From: Lentinus brumalis
Taxonomy: Eukaryota; Basidiomycota; Agaricomycetes; Polyporales; Polyporaceae
Assembly (NCBI GenBank): GCA_001792895.1
Contig: MARA01000005.1
Location: forward strand, 620,001 to 684,000
Direction: 5' to 3'
Length of the DNA stretch: 64,000 nucleotides
The notes under the pieces are model-generated. The model ran no database searches. It had not been told where the DNA came from and saw only the letters and a list, made by a program, of their open reading frames with translations. Shown one piece after another: positions 22,706 through 36,430 of the stretch. The translations under genes were made by a program, and so were the position numbers. Every line of letters starts with the position of its first letter. The stretch's first letter is position 1.

Positions 22706-23121
22706 GTCGATCACGCCATCTCGGCTTGTCATCGGCAGCAATACTTTGTCTTTAGGACTCGGAGATGCAGCTCGAGTAGCTACTAGCTCAGGCTCAGTTG
22801 CAGAGGAGTGCAACCAAGAGCCATTCCCATGACCTTGACTGATGCATGCTGGATGAGCGCCATCAGTGCTGCTCGGTGGCCAAAGAATCCATACATACAG
22901 ATCAGACGACCGCCCGCCTCCGAAAGACGTTGCACGATGAGTTGCAGTTGCCATCCATCCCAAACCGTATTCAAACTCGATTGCATGAGGCATGATAAAC
23001 AGCTTGACGGACAGCCATCGTTGAGATTGAGGAGGAATCAGTATAACACAACGCCCAGAGCTAGATAGATGTGAAATAGATACGCAGAACGCCCGAGGAC
23101 CCATACACCCGTACAAACATG
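22706..23121. other. Short gap between convergent units
   Basis: About 415 bases lie between the ABC relic and the 3' end of the minus-strand gene at 23122. Nothing beyond ordinary 3' sequence is seen. Confidence 0.45.
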
Positions 23122-24356
23122 CTATGTCGCGCCCTCCGGTGGGTGATTGCGGCGATTTGCCGCGGCGCTCGGGCCCAGCACGGACGGCGCGCTCATGTGC
23201 GCCTGTAACGGCGACGGCGTGACGGCACGCGCGGTGTGCGTCGCCATCACCGAGCGATAGGACGTCGTCGAAGCGCCATGTGCGGACCAGAACGAGTCGT
23301 AGGTGAGGCCGCCGCTGGAGTTCCCACCGGCCGCGGAGGGTATTGACGGTGCGGGAGAGGCGGGCACCGAGTTGGGTGGCGGTAGGGGTATGGGCATGGC
23401 AGATGCGGTGATGATGGATCGGAGGGCTGCAAGCTGCGAGTCGAGGTGCTCAGTGGGCTCCATGGGGTCGAAGGGTTCTCGGAAGGAGTTCTGCGCAGAT
23501 GAGGGTGGCGCTGCTGGGGCTTTGGAACTAGACGCGCGACCAGCTGATTGGTATAGGCTGGGGGCTGATTCCATGATGACTGTCGAGGTAGAGTCGGAGC
23601 GGGTGATAGGATAGCGTGTCACTGAGCTGAACCCGATGTGAGGGGCGAGTGGTGTCGCGAGGTGCCTCGCGTCGAGATTAGGTGTTGATGGCATGGGAGG
23701 GGTAGACGTAGAGTCAAGACTTGATGAGGATGCTACAAAGCAATCCATGAGCTAGTAAGAGACGGAGGAGGTGCAGACGTACATGAACCGGTCAGCGTTC
23801 CGTTACTCGGGCCTGCACCTGCGCTGGCAGTGGCGAAGATTTGTGTAGCCGCACCGCTGAAAGACTGCTCGCGCACTGCTCCGTATAGAACGGTTGCGCT
23901 CTCCTGTTGTGAAGGATTGCTCGCGAAAGCATGGACGGAGAGGGTGCGACCGTTCCGACGGCCGCCTGGCGAAATGACAGGGTATGGACGTGTGAGGTGG
24001 GTATGGCGAAAGTACAGGTTCTCAACCTCGTTCAGGGTTTGTCGTTGCTGTCTCCGAGGTCATTTCATGCCCTGAGGAGACTGGGGCATGGATTACGCAC
24101 CCATCCGTGCTCCACCTTGAGCTTTGCATACTGCAGGCGTACCCGCAGCTGACCGGATAGCTGTGAATGCGGGGTAAACGGGTATCATTCGCGCAAGCTT
24201 TTGACGCAGACGTACGTAGTTTGCCTTGGCCTTGTCTGTGACCATCCCTTTGCCTCTTTCCAACTTCGCCTGCCCCGACATCACCGTTTCCATCTCGACT
24301 TTGCGCCTCTTGCCATCGGAAGTTGGTTCCGCATTGGTATGTAAATTATCCGCCAT
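23122..24356 (-). CDS. Uncharacterised nuclear-looking protein, possible Whi5/Nrm1-like motif
   Basis: Four exons (24356-24216, 24160-24101, 24047-23783, 23732-23122) give an unbroken 358-residue protein. A basic KRRKVE near residue 17 resembles a nuclear localisation signal. Residues about 48-75 contain QLRVRLQYAKLKVEHGW followed by LNEVENLYFRH, the most conserved-looking part. The rest is rich in serine, proline and alanine and probably disordered. A short leucine/arginine helix of the RLxxAxxKV type occurs in the G1/S repressors Whi5 and Nrm1. The resemblance is only suggestive, and I would otherwise leave the function open. All four exons join in frame with standard borders, so the model itself is sound. 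Confidence 0.72.
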
Positions 24357-25554
24357 ATGTATCTTGTGTCTGAAGACCCCTCAGCAAATGCGAGCGAGGG
24401 AAAAGGGCGACGGGGTGCGAGTCAGATTCGGAGTTCGGGGAGAAAGGCACTCGAGAGCCTCGCGTCGCGCAGGGAGGCGTGCGCCATCACGTGACGCACA
24501 CTTCGGTCTAGACTCTCTTCTCACGCATAGTTGAGATACTTAGCGTACGTACAGTAAGTAGTCAGTAACTAGTCGATCATCGATCATCCTCTGCGTTGGG
24601 AGCATACTGCGGCTCTGACAGCGACCACCATGAGTTCGGTCCTGGTATACGCGCGTAAGTTCATATTCTGTATACTTACTTACTCGAATACTTATCACGG
24701 CAGGCAGACCCGCGTTTTGGACAGGCGAAAGGCGACACATCTACGCCTCGCGAGGATACTCATTTGAGATCTACAGCGCGACCGAAAGCTTTCCTTTCAG
24801 CTAATCCTGGCCGAAAGGCAACCTCGCGCGACGAATCTTCGCCCATTGGCGAGCCTTTTGTTCCATTTAATAGGCCGGGATGCCTGTCGTGTATGATCTG
24901 GTAATCGACCGATATCGCTAACTTCGACTAAGTAGCTTGCTGCAATGCAGCGGCCGTCTAGCTTCGCGTCGACTATTCCATAGCTTCGCGTCAACTATCC
25001 AATTGCGATCAGATTGTCGCATAAAACCGTCTGATCTTCGCCGCCAGCCAGTGCGGTCGCAAGCAGCAGATTGCCAACGCCTTACAGCTACCTTGAACAC
25101 GGTTCACGGATTCAACGACCGTCACGGAGGATTGAATTATGTAGTCACCAGCGTTGAGCTTGCTCGTCCACCGCTGACAATCGTTCTTGGTCCTTCCGTG
25201 ACCTTCCGCCGCAAAAAAGGCAGACCGCTTATCTTCTGGTAGCCACCCTTGTACGTATTACTATCCTCGCATGCCACCGGTCACTACTGATGTCATGCCC
25301 TGCGCCGAGTCCTCGTTCGAGTACAGATGACACGCCGCAGGCTCACCTTTCGTTCTCTCTGGCTGAGGTCGCCTTGAGTCGCCATGGGCTTTCGCTAGCA
25401 CTATAGGCCGTATGCCGGACCAGCCGGGAAGCGCACTCGCCCATTGCCGATCAGTGCCCCATATATACGGGCGTGTTGGTTTCTCAGAGCCGTTGTGCAC
25501 TCCCTCGCACTTTCCTCTAGGACATGGAGACGCTCAACTCCAGAGTTGGTGCAC
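24357..25554. other. Intergenic region with a small tandem repeat
   Basis: Nearly 1.2 kb between divergent genes contains two adjacent copies of a 21-22 bp unit at 24959-25001 (TAGCTTCGCGTCRACTATYC). It also holds the promoter of the BTB gene. No gene is recognised. Confidence 0.5.
25462..25467 (+). promoter_or_regulatory. TATA box of the BTB gene
   Basis: TATATA lies 93 bases before the chosen ATG at 25555, a normal distance for a fungal core promoter, and supports that start over the ATG at 25444. Confidence 0.5.
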
Positions 25555-26570
25555 ATGTCGCGCATCATACACCCTCGGTATGTACTTCATCGATCATCCC
25601 GCGCGATGGTTTGGACCGATAATGCTGGACCTCAGAATCAGGCAACTCCAGTGAGCTCCCCGAGCACACCGCTGAACGCATCCATTTCGACGGCTTTCGA
25701 CCTGGCCCTGCTGATAGATGGTGCTACCCCCGACCTGATCATCGTCACCTCCGATACGGTGAACTTCCACGTTCACACTCCCAGCATCCTCCGTCTCTCG
25801 GCAAATGCCTTCCACGGCATGCTCTTGCCCGCAGCGCCCACCATCACTGTGGCGGAAACGGCCGCGGTCATCAACGTGGTCCTCCATGTTCTCTATGGCC
25901 GATCGTGCACGCAATACAAGCCAACATTCGAGGATGTTGATGCTTCTGTGACGGCGCTAGTCAAGTACGGCGCGTCACTGTCCGATCTGGCGGTCTCTCC
26001 ACTTCCCCTCTTCGACCTGCTAGTCACGCAAGCGCTGCTGCGTGCCATCGACGTGTATGCATTGGCGGGGCAGAATGCGCTCGAGGAAGTCGCGGTGGCC
26101 GCGTCCGCCCATCTCAATTCATACAATCCCTTGCATCTGACAGACGAGCTGTCAGTGAAAATGGGAACTGTCTACCTCAAGAGCCTCATGGATCTACACC
26201 TGTACCGCCGTATGGCACTGAAGGCGGTCGTCTTCACGCCGCCCGGGAAGCATTCGCCTACCGCCACCTGCGATGACGCTACGCAAGCCAGGGTAGTCAC
26301 AGCATGGGCCGTCGTCGCTGCGCAACTCGCCTGGGCCGCTTCCCCTGGTGAGTAGTGTAGGTTCCGGCGAGGTCAGGCTTGCTGTGAAGCTGTTCGAACT
26401 GACGATGCTTGCGTCGGGTAGATATCTCGAGCGATGCTCTCCAGGCCGCCTTCGGGCAAGCGTACACGTCCATAACATGCCCAGATTGCCGCGTCAGGCT
26501 ACAGGTCCGCATCCATGACATAACACGGGAATGGTCTGCTGTCAAGGTGTGTGCGATTATTACGGCCTAG
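25555..26570 (+). CDS. BTB/POZ-domain protein
   Basis: Two exons (25555-26347 and 26422-26570) give 313 residues with an in-frame stop. Residues about 55-150 match the BTB fold as found in large basidiomycete families: ATPDLIIVTSDTVNFHVHTP, SILRLSANAFHGMLLP and a VLHVLYG helix. A C-terminal CPDCRVRLQVRIHD segment in exon 2 supplies a cysteine pair seen in such proteins. BTB domains mediate dimerisation and often bind Cullin-3; the partner here is unknown. The start at 25555 is favoured by the TATA box at 25462. A shorter start at 25606 is possible. Confidence 0.75.
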
Positions 26571-28187
26571 TGCCCTTCTTCACCGCTGTTCTGACACGCG
26601 TCATTGAACCAGAGGACCATATGATTTTACGGGACTTGGGCTTTGTGTCGTGCGTGCGGAATGTCCGATCTTCACCTCGACTGCGTTCCAACCGTATGCC
26701 TGCAATATTGCAACCGTAGCTCGGTTACGGTGTCTAGCTATTTTTCAGCGGTATGGCATGTTTCTGGCATGCTTCTCGGTTCCGTCGACAAACGCCGCTA
26801 CTCACTGGGTTCTACACGCTTGCAGGCCTGACATGTCTCACGCATACGGCGGCACTCCCGGCCCACAAGGCCTAGTCGACCGCACGTCCTGACAGCACGC
26901 ACTGTCCCGCGACGGAGTCGTCTGCATCTCTTCGTCACCGAGTCCTTATCCGTTTTTCAGCCGCAGCGGAGTCACTGTCAACCGGTGAGTCCGACCGGTA
27001 CATGTATGTCCCTAATTTTGGCATTCATCCGGCACGAGGCTCTGCGATGTCGAAATGCCGGGCGAGATTCAGCCTCGTCCCTCCTTCCGAGGCCTTGACT
27101 CAATGGAGCCTATCATTAATAGTACTTTGGGCTCCGCTGGCCGACTGACCATAACGCTCAGCGCTCATCCTCTGCTTCCAGGCTCCGTCACGCAAGGGTC
27201 ACTGCGCGCTGAATTCGACCCGCTTTGTGCGCGGCTGGCGAGCAAGTTGCCATCTACGCTCTCGTTTCACCGTCGCTCATGTCCGGGTCTATTCTTGTTA
27301 GACGTGCCGATGGAGCTTGGCGTCGACGTCTAGCGCCCGCGAACTGCGACAACGTGCTGCGTGGTGGTCAGCGCAGCGGTCGCTTACAAGCCTGAACGAT
27401 CGTACGCACTGGCATTCTATTCAATGTGTCATCTTTAACTCACGCTTCATCGCATCCCGTAGGATCCACAGGCACCGTGGTATTCTCGTCTGGACTAAGA
27501 CCGCCGCCTCCAGTGCGTTCCGGGGGCATGTCACTTACTGTACATGGGATTTTACGACCAGTGATAGGAACTGCCTATGTCCTACTACTTCCGGGATAAG
27601 GGTTCGACGCCTGCGTGACGGTGGTGGCGAGGAGGACACTGGAGGACACTGTGCATTTAGGCTTTAGGGTTCGTAGCGGGTAGCTGGGGCCCTTGATCCT
27701 CCTCAGAATGCGGTGTGCGCAATTCGTTTATGCCACTGATTGCTGCTAACTTAACCTTGAAGGTATTGAACCATGGCTTTGCGAGCACCCTGCTTGTCGA
27801 TCGTCGTGGGTGCTGTCTGTCGCCGTTGAAGACACCGCGAGAGATCTCGCACAAGAGTATAACACTACGCACCTTGAGGAAACCTTAGAGGACCCTTGAA
27901 TGAGCTCAGTCGGTGCGTCGTTTCCATTGTCCCGCCGTGCCACGATCGTTAACTGCCTTGCTCCACAGAGCACACGCATGGTCCTGCGTAGCACTTTCCT
28001 CGCCCAACGACACACGTCAAGTTGCCATCCACGTTCGTCCACCGTGGAGAACGCATATCGAAATTACAGCACTGCAAGCGGCGGCGCCGAGGTGATTGTA
28101 GGGACGCAGCGACCTCCACTGCAACGGTGGGCTGACCATGTACAGCTTGCAGCCTCATACTGCGAAGTACGCAGTATCGCAGAGAGG
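26571..28187. other. Long gap with no recognisable gene
   Basis: About 1.6 kb after the BTB gene has only short open frames without family resemblance. The last 130 bases (about 28060-28187) are shared with the relic at 20955-21350 and belong to the promoter of the next gene. Confidence 0.45.
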
Positions 28188-28195
28188 AATAAAAG
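28188..28195 (+). promoter_or_regulatory. TATA-like box of the secreted-protein gene
   Basis: AATAAAAG lies about 85 bases before the ATG at 28276 and is the only TATA-like element in that range. Confidence 0.4.
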
Positions 28196-28275
28196 GACGC
28201 TCCGCTCAAGGAAGAACTCCAGTTCAGCAACCCAGCCAGAACTACCTACAGCCAAGCTTCAGCCTCAGACTCACC

Positions 28276-28786
28276 ATGCAGTTCACCACCAAGTTCACCG
28301 CTCTCGCCTTCGCGGTCGTCGCTGCCACCTCCCAAGTCGCCGCGAGCCCTGCTCCCGTATGTTATCCTCCCAATCTACGGAGGCCACCTCAGACTCACTA
28401 ACGGTCGCACGTCCCGCTCGCAGATCGCCAGCGTCGTCAGCACCGACGAGTTCCTCAAGTGGCTCGACACGACCGACGCGGAGATCACATACATCGGGAA
28501 GCCCATCAACGGCTCCGTCCCGCGCGCGGCCCAGGACGTCATGGTCACCTACTGCAGCAGTCGCACACAGAACGTGTGCGGCGGCACCTGCACCGTGTAC
28601 AACGGGCCGGCGGCGTGCTTGGCCGCTGGGGGTACGGCATGCCTTGCGGCGACGGCCAACGTCGGCTTCTGCGATCGCGGAGGCTGCGGCGGGAGCTGCA
28701 ACCAGCTCTCCAGTTGTGGGACCCGGCTCGACAACGGGTTCTGCTTCACCCCGGGCACGGCCTCCATCATCGTCCCGCCTTCTTAG
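28276..28786 (+). CDS. Small secreted cysteine-rich protein (effector-like)
   Basis: Exon 1 (28276-28356) encodes a signal peptide with a hydrophobic core, MQFTTKFTALAFAVVAATSQ, ending near VAASPAP. Exon 2 (28424-28786) follows a 67-base intron, giving 147 residues. The mature part has ten cysteines, all in the second half (YCSS, VCGGTC, ACLA, ACLA, FCDRGGCGGSC, SCG, FCF), enough for five disulfides. Low glycine-rich complexity and small size fit secreted effector-like proteins of fungi. No known fold is recognised. A decayed paralogue lies 7 kb upstream. Its target, whether plant, microbe or own cell wall, cannot be told from sequence. Confidence 0.82.
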
Positions 28787-29113
28787 ACGGGTCAACATCG
28801 TCGCCCGTCTGAGGTCAGTAGCTTCTGGCCATTTCGGTGGGTTCTGACGCTGATTCATGCGCTGCAGCGGGGTTGGCTGTGTCGCGCGCTCGTCCTCTCG
28901 TTTATGATGTATACGAAGCTGTTGTGAGATATGTATTGAAAGCAGGATGAATATATAGTCGTTGACGGATAGTGCGCAGTGCTTAACGTTGTCCATGCTA
29001 GAGTTCGGCCAGCCCATATACATGAGTATCACTAGAAGCTCTGGTACAAAGAGCACTGCTTGGCGGCTTCGGCGAAGGCATAGAGCAGGGCGGTGAGGGT
29101 CTGCGAGTGGAAG
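28787..29113. other. 3' flank between convergent genes
   Basis: About 330 bases between the secreted-protein gene and the minus-strand F-box gene. One minus-strand frame at 29032-29113 could be a short extra F-box exon, but no intron of usual length joins it. Confidence 0.4.
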
Positions 29114-29872
29114 CTAAGTCGATACAAGCCGCGCGGACTGCTCTCGTGGTCTCTCCGACGAAAGCCGTAATACTCGCAGACTGGACGATGTCGGTGTGCG
29201 GCAGAGGAAGTGTACGAGACAGTCCACGAAGCGCTCATTCATCACCCCCGCCAGCTCGAGCGAGGTCAAGGCAGGTCGTTGAGGACGCCGTGTGGCCACA
29301 GGCGAGATACCGGCATCTTGCTCTGGGCGAGCGAATGTTTCGCTGACTACGAGAGATTCTAGTCTCCGGAGAGCGGAAAGGAGACGTCGTACGAGGCCAA
29401 AGGTGGGAAATTTGACGCGATGGAGGACGAGTCGGCGGACGCTATTGAACCGCGTAAAGGCGAGGTGTACGCTTGGATGGGGCACGACGATGTCGAAATC
29501 CCATTCGACGCCTCTGAGCTCGAGGTCCCGTAGGCCAGGGAGGTGTCCAGCGAAGTCGTGGGAGAACCTGTGCGCACGCATTGCTGCGCATCTCTCGCTC
29601 TTGGTGTCGAGATTGAAAACGCGGCTTTCATCCAGGATGATCCGATGGGTCGCCATGAGGGACGACCGCGCCTCATCCGAGTGGAGGATGTTCGATACGA
29701 GAAGATCGTAGGCGATGTGATTCTTGAGGTTCAGCTCCATGAACAGTTGATGACGGCTGGCTGGGAGCCATCGACGGCAGACCATGGTACAGCAGCGAAG
29801 GGCCGCCATATCTGGCCAGAGAAGGGCTATGATACGGTCAGTTATCTCTGATGGGATACATGGAAGTCGCAT
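29114..29872 (-). CDS. F-box domain protein
   Basis: A single 250-residue frame begins with an F-box: LPCIPSEITDRIIALLWPD, LRCCTMVCRRWLPASR. Leucine-rich, loosely repeated segments follow (LPGLRDLELRGVEWDF, RRLVLHRVKFPTFG, LRRLESLVVSE, LRVLRLSSE). This is the layout of basidiomycete F-box proteins with LRR-like C termini, which recruit substrates to SCF ubiquitin ligases. The protein is shorter than many relatives (400-600 residues), so it may be truncated or have a missed 3' exon. A second F-box gene lies at 54.2-55.0 kb but is not close in sequence. Confidence 0.7.
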   Translation of the reverse strand: MRLPCIPSEITDRIIALLWPDMAALRCCTMVCRRWLPASRHQLFMELNLKNHIAYDLLVSNILHSDEARSSLMATHRIILDESRVFNLDTKSERCAAMRAHRFSHDFAGHLPGLRDLELRGVEWDFDIVVPHPSVHLAFTRFNSVRRLVLHRVKFPTFGLVRRLLSALRRLESLVVSETFARPEQDAGISPVATRRPQRPALTSLELAGVMNERFVDCLVHFLCRTPTSSSLRVLRLSSERPREQSARLVST

Positions 29873-30889
29873 TCCAACTCCGGCTGCAATTTGAGTAGGG
29901 ATCTACTTTAGGGTGAGGACAGGATGAGAAGTAGGAGTTTGTCGTCGCCGGCGCGAGAGCTTGCGAGGGCACGAGTTCTAGACGGTGACCTTTCAAATTG
30001 AAGTTGAACGCTCAGCCATCATGCAACTTCGTGACAACCTTAACTCACTGTCAATAGTACGATGATTCTGTTTGCGGGACGAGGACACATAAAATCTGTC
30101 CAGACATGTCGGATCCCAGAGAGATTTGAAGCCGAGGTTGAAGTGGATGAGCGTCAAAATGAGCGTGGACCATGGATGAGTTAACCGGGCGCTTGCAGTG
30201 ACTATTGTTTCTGGACCGCCATCTTCAACTTGATCATCTCCGCGGGCTCACTGGTGGCAGGACTGTCCTCAATTCTGTTCATCTCTTGGACAATTCCACC
30301 GAATACATGTTAGATGGTAATGATCTGTGGTCGGTCTTCTTCTCTAACACCCCCACAGTCCTCTGTCCGGTTCGAGCAGGTCACCAGGCTGTGGGTCGAA
30401 GGTACTCGAGTACTCAAGGTTCAAGGAAGTCGTTGAGGCTGAGGAGATATCGAGGAGGCTGCCAACGCCATTCGGCGTCGGTGAATGTGCGTGCGATATA
30501 GGAGGGAACATGAAGGTACGTCAATCAGTCTTCTCGAGTGAAGTATGTACGACTTTCGCGGTGACTTCGGGTTGTGTTCGACGTGCCATCACGGTGCTTC
30601 GACAACTGTATTCAGAGCATCTTCTGTAAGGCTCATTCATCCAAACCGCACAAGCTTCAAGCTTCATGGCCGAGAACTAGGAGGCGACTTGATATACCAA
30701 GACCGATCGGCATATACAACTTCGCGCTTGAGACAGCTTCCACTGAAATTGATTCTCACAGGCTCACGCACTCGGCGCAATCAGTGGGTCAGGACTCAGA
30801 ATAGTGGTTCGGTCATCGGCGACCTCTCAGCATTACATTTGACCCGCGGCCCTTTACGACAGGACTACAGGGTAACGCTCTGGGACACG
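29873..30889. other. Gap with an orphan coding-like fragment
   Basis: About 1 kb between the divergent F-box and reductase genes. Around 30400-30515 one frame reads YSRFKEVVEAEEISRRLPTP, which looks protein-like but has no start, no partner exons and no family I recognise. The rest is upstream DNA. Confidence 0.35.
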
Positions 30890-30896
30890 TATAAAG
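30890..30896 (+). promoter_or_regulatory. TATA box of the aldo-keto reductase gene
   Basis: TATAAAG lies 81 bases before the ATG at 30971. Confidence 0.5.
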
Positions 30897-30970
30897 CATG
30901 GCCTCTCCGTCCTTCAATGTCGCACAACACTTCAAACATTCGTATCCAAGCCTCCACGAACACGTACAGT

Positions 30971-32493
30971 ATGTCTGCAGCACAACTCTGGGGTCCAGCG
31001 CCTCCTCCCCCGACCAAGCTCGGTCGCCATCGTCAGCTTTGCCCGCTCGCCGGCGTGCATGTCTCCCCGATCTGCTTGGGAGGCATGAGCATCGGAGACA
31101 AGTGGGCGGATTACGGCCTAGGCGCGATGGACAAGGATTCGAGCTTCAAGCTCCTCGACGCCTTCTACGAAGCGGGTGGCAACTTCATCGACACTGCCAA
31201 CAACTACCAGGACGAGTCCTCGGAGGAGATCATCGGGGAATGGATGGAGGCGCGGGGGATCCGTGACCAGCTGGTCGTCGCAACTAAGGTATGATGGGAT
31301 GCTTTGACAATGACTACGATTGACCGTTCCTCTGTCCAGTACACCACCGACTTCAAGCGCGGTCGAACGGACATCAAGCAGCACACTTGTTTCACTGGCA
31401 ACAACATGAAGTCCCTCCACATCTCTGTGGAGGCGTCCCTGAAGAAGCTGCGCACGGACTATATAGACATCCTTTACGTTCACTGGGTGAGCCCTCTCGC
31501 CGATTATTTCCAAAACTGCTTGTTCGGCGCGGAGTTGCTGACATGCTGGACGAGCGCAGTGGGACTACTTGACGAGTGTCGAAGAAGTCATGAACGGCCT
31601 ACACACACTGGTGCTGTCAGGCAAAGTGCTCTACCTGGTAAGGATCCTCGTCCATGATGATGCTCACGCAGTGCTGATAGATATTTCCGGGCTTCATACA
31701 GGGTATATCTGACACGCCCGCCTGGATCGTCTCTCAGGCGAACCAGTACGCTCGTATGAGCGGGAAGACCCCCTTCGTCATATACCAAGGCGCCTGGAAC
31801 GTGCTCAAGCGCGACTTCGAGCGGGACATCATCCCGATGGCGAAGGCAGGAGGGCTCGCGCTGGCTCCTTGGGGCGTCCTCGCCGCGGGGAAGATCAGGA
31901 CAGACGAGGAAGAGCGTCGGCGTCGAGAGACTGGAGAGAAAGGTAGGTGCGCCCACTTCTCGCGATGCATGCATACTCAGTGTGACTCCATAGGGCGCAC
32001 TTTATCATCCTTCGATTGGGAACGTAACGAGACCGAGCGGGCTGTGTCGCATGTGCTCGAGGAAGTCGCGGTCGAGGTAGGCGCAAAGAACATACAGGCG
32101 GGCAAGTCTTCCGGGAACATGCTTCTGTGCCGATCTGACTAACTCATTGATGTTGATACAGTCGCAATCGCATACGTGATGCAAAAGGTGCCGTATGTCT
32201 TCCCGATCATTGGAGGCCGCAAGGTAGAACAGCTCTACGGGAACCTCGAGGCCCTCAACGTCGCACTGACGGAAGAACATATCAAGAGGATAGAGAGCGC
32301 CGTGCCCTTCGACCCCGGTTTCCCAACTAACTTGATGGTACGTTCACTGTCATTCCACTTTGTCCGGAGATTCTGTTGTTGAGCTCTTCTTGTATTTTCC
32401 CACTAGGGTGATGGCACGGAGTACGGGTACGGGTGGAAGAACGCTGCCCAGTGCGACATGTGGCCTGCCCAACAAGCTATTCGACCTACCTGA
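30971..32493 (+). CDS. Aldo-keto reductase, aryl-alcohol dehydrogenase type
   Basis: Seven exons (30971-31288, 31340-31486, 31560-31637, 31702-31942, 31994-32101, 32162-32337, 32407-32493) join to 384 residues. The AKR barrel is clear: [13 protein letters not shown], the Asp and Tyr of [11 protein letters not shown], the Lys of VVATK, and the His of DILYVHWWDY complete the catalytic tetrad. NADP-binding and C-terminal blocks follow ([31 protein letters not shown]). The closest described group is the fungal aryl-alcohol dehydrogenase / norsolorinic acid reductase AKRs, which reduce aromatic aldehydes with NADPH in the cytosol. Substrate is inferred. One intron (32102-32161) uses a GC donor. 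A second, distinct AKR lies at 58.2-60.0 kb. Confidence 0.88.
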
Positions 32494-33829
32494 GACTGAG
32501 GCCTGACGCTGGTACCTGCCGCGTATGTACAGAAACTGAGTCTCCTCAGAAATGCTAGCCTATTTTCAATCGCGAATGACGGATATCAAACAAGCAAGCA
32601 ATCACCTAGTATGAGCAGAGCTATGTAGTCCCGGCCGCGACAGGGCTTCACATAGTATGAGACGACGTCCTATGAAGCTCTATCGTGACCTCGTTGTTCT
32701 GTTCGCATACTTGCTGGGCGCGGCGCGTCTGCTCACAACCAAAATGCGCGTCAAGTTCTTGCGCTCCCCAAAAAGCCGTGTGCAATGTGAGGGTTGGATG
32801 GTCGAGTCGGTCGACGTTGGATCCAAGCAGTAGATGCGAGATGGGCGTCGTCGGGCGTCGTAGTTCTCATGGGCGCCTCGGTTTGGATTGAACCGAGTCG
32901 ATCCGCGGATCAACTTGTTCGATGAACGCATTTGCGCAGCATGCCTCTTCTTGCTACGCACGACGACCAGCAAGAGCGAGTGAGTGCCGAGTGCTGAATG
33001 CATGTATGCACAGATTCGTCTAATAGTACTACCATAGCCCGACTGCCAACATCAATCCCACGAACGCGCGATATCCTCGGTGAGCAACAGCGACACACTG
33101 CGTTCGCATTAGGTCACACTCACGAACCGCGAGAATGGGGAGTAGATCGTGTCGTATTCTCCTACTGCTAGGACTCTGAACAGCCTCTTGGAGCCGGAAC
33201 GGAACCGTCATAGCCATGGACGGCGGACATGGACTTCCAAGATTGCTCTACCTGGGCTCTACAGAACCTCTCACAGCTCCCGTCGCCAGCGTACTTTACA
33301 TTTTCATCCAGACACATATGAAAACCAGCATGGGAAATTCAGCAAATCCCCAGCGACGTTCAGTGGACCTTGAAATGTGGGGTCACGACTCACCATCGTG
33401 AGACTGCGAGCGTCTACACCCGGACTCTCCCCGTCTTCCGGCAGACAGCTCACCGCCAGACCCTCGGGGAAGCTACGGTAGCTTCTTGGACGGTTGGTCT
33501 CAAGGCATGTCCCACCGGGTGCCACCTTGAATGTATGGAATCGAGGAATCTCGATCGTTCAGTGAGTAATAAGTACCTCCGGCGGTGGCTGTTCGCACTG
33601 ATCTCTTGGCACGGCAACATAGGCTACCACGCGACAGTGGCGGCGAGACAGCTCGAGACAGACTCCTTCCTGCCACCTCCTCCGAAGCTCGAGTCCTCGT
33701 CGACTGGGACTGGACGATCTCCTTCATTCTGCTTAGCGATCGTTGTCTTCTTGCTCTACGTTGCCCTTTGACACTGCTATACATGAACTCGTCTTAACTG
33801 CGCTCGGGCCGTCATCCCACGTATCACCC
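32494..33829. other. Gap with no recognisable gene
   Basis: About 1.3 kb between two plus-strand genes. Open frames on both strands are short, overlap each other and show no domain; the last few hundred bases must hold the mannosidase promoter. Confidence 0.45.
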
Positions 33830-36023
<2,194 letters not shown>

Positions 36024-36430
36024 CGATGGCTAGGCTGACCGGATGTACCGCTATATATACCTCACATAATTCTAGGTTTCGACTTCTCTGGGGACTCATC
36101 TGCAGCTCGGACTTCCTGCATCCTGTTCAATACCGTGAGGAGTTCGGTACTGAATTCGGCTCCTATCGCCAGGTCTCAACACTCCATCGCAGTACCGTGA
36201 CCGCATCCTACACAACAGCTGGACACAACGCTAGTGTTTCAACATCTCAACTTCTGCCAGCACGCCGGGGCGCATGACAGCGTACCGGACCGCGGCTCGG
36301 GATGATGCACATGGTCGAACTTGCGAACTCACGAAGTTCGGTGACCACGCCACCCTTATCTCGTCCGCCGCTGCTCCGTGAGGTGGTCATGGATCACCTG
36401 CGATCCGTTCATTGAGATACATAAGGAACA
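36024..36430. other. Upstream region of the S28 peptidase gene
   Basis: About 400 bases with no gene; presumed promoter. No clear TATA box was found. Confidence 0.4.

Noticed and set aside
27590..27625. GGGTTCGAC word resembling a tRNA T arm
   Set aside because: No acceptor stem, D arm or anticodon arm can be folded around it on either strand.
28295..29056. 253-residue minus frame opposite the secreted-protein gene
   Set aside because: Antisense shadow; the plus strand has the signal peptide, intron and cysteine pattern.
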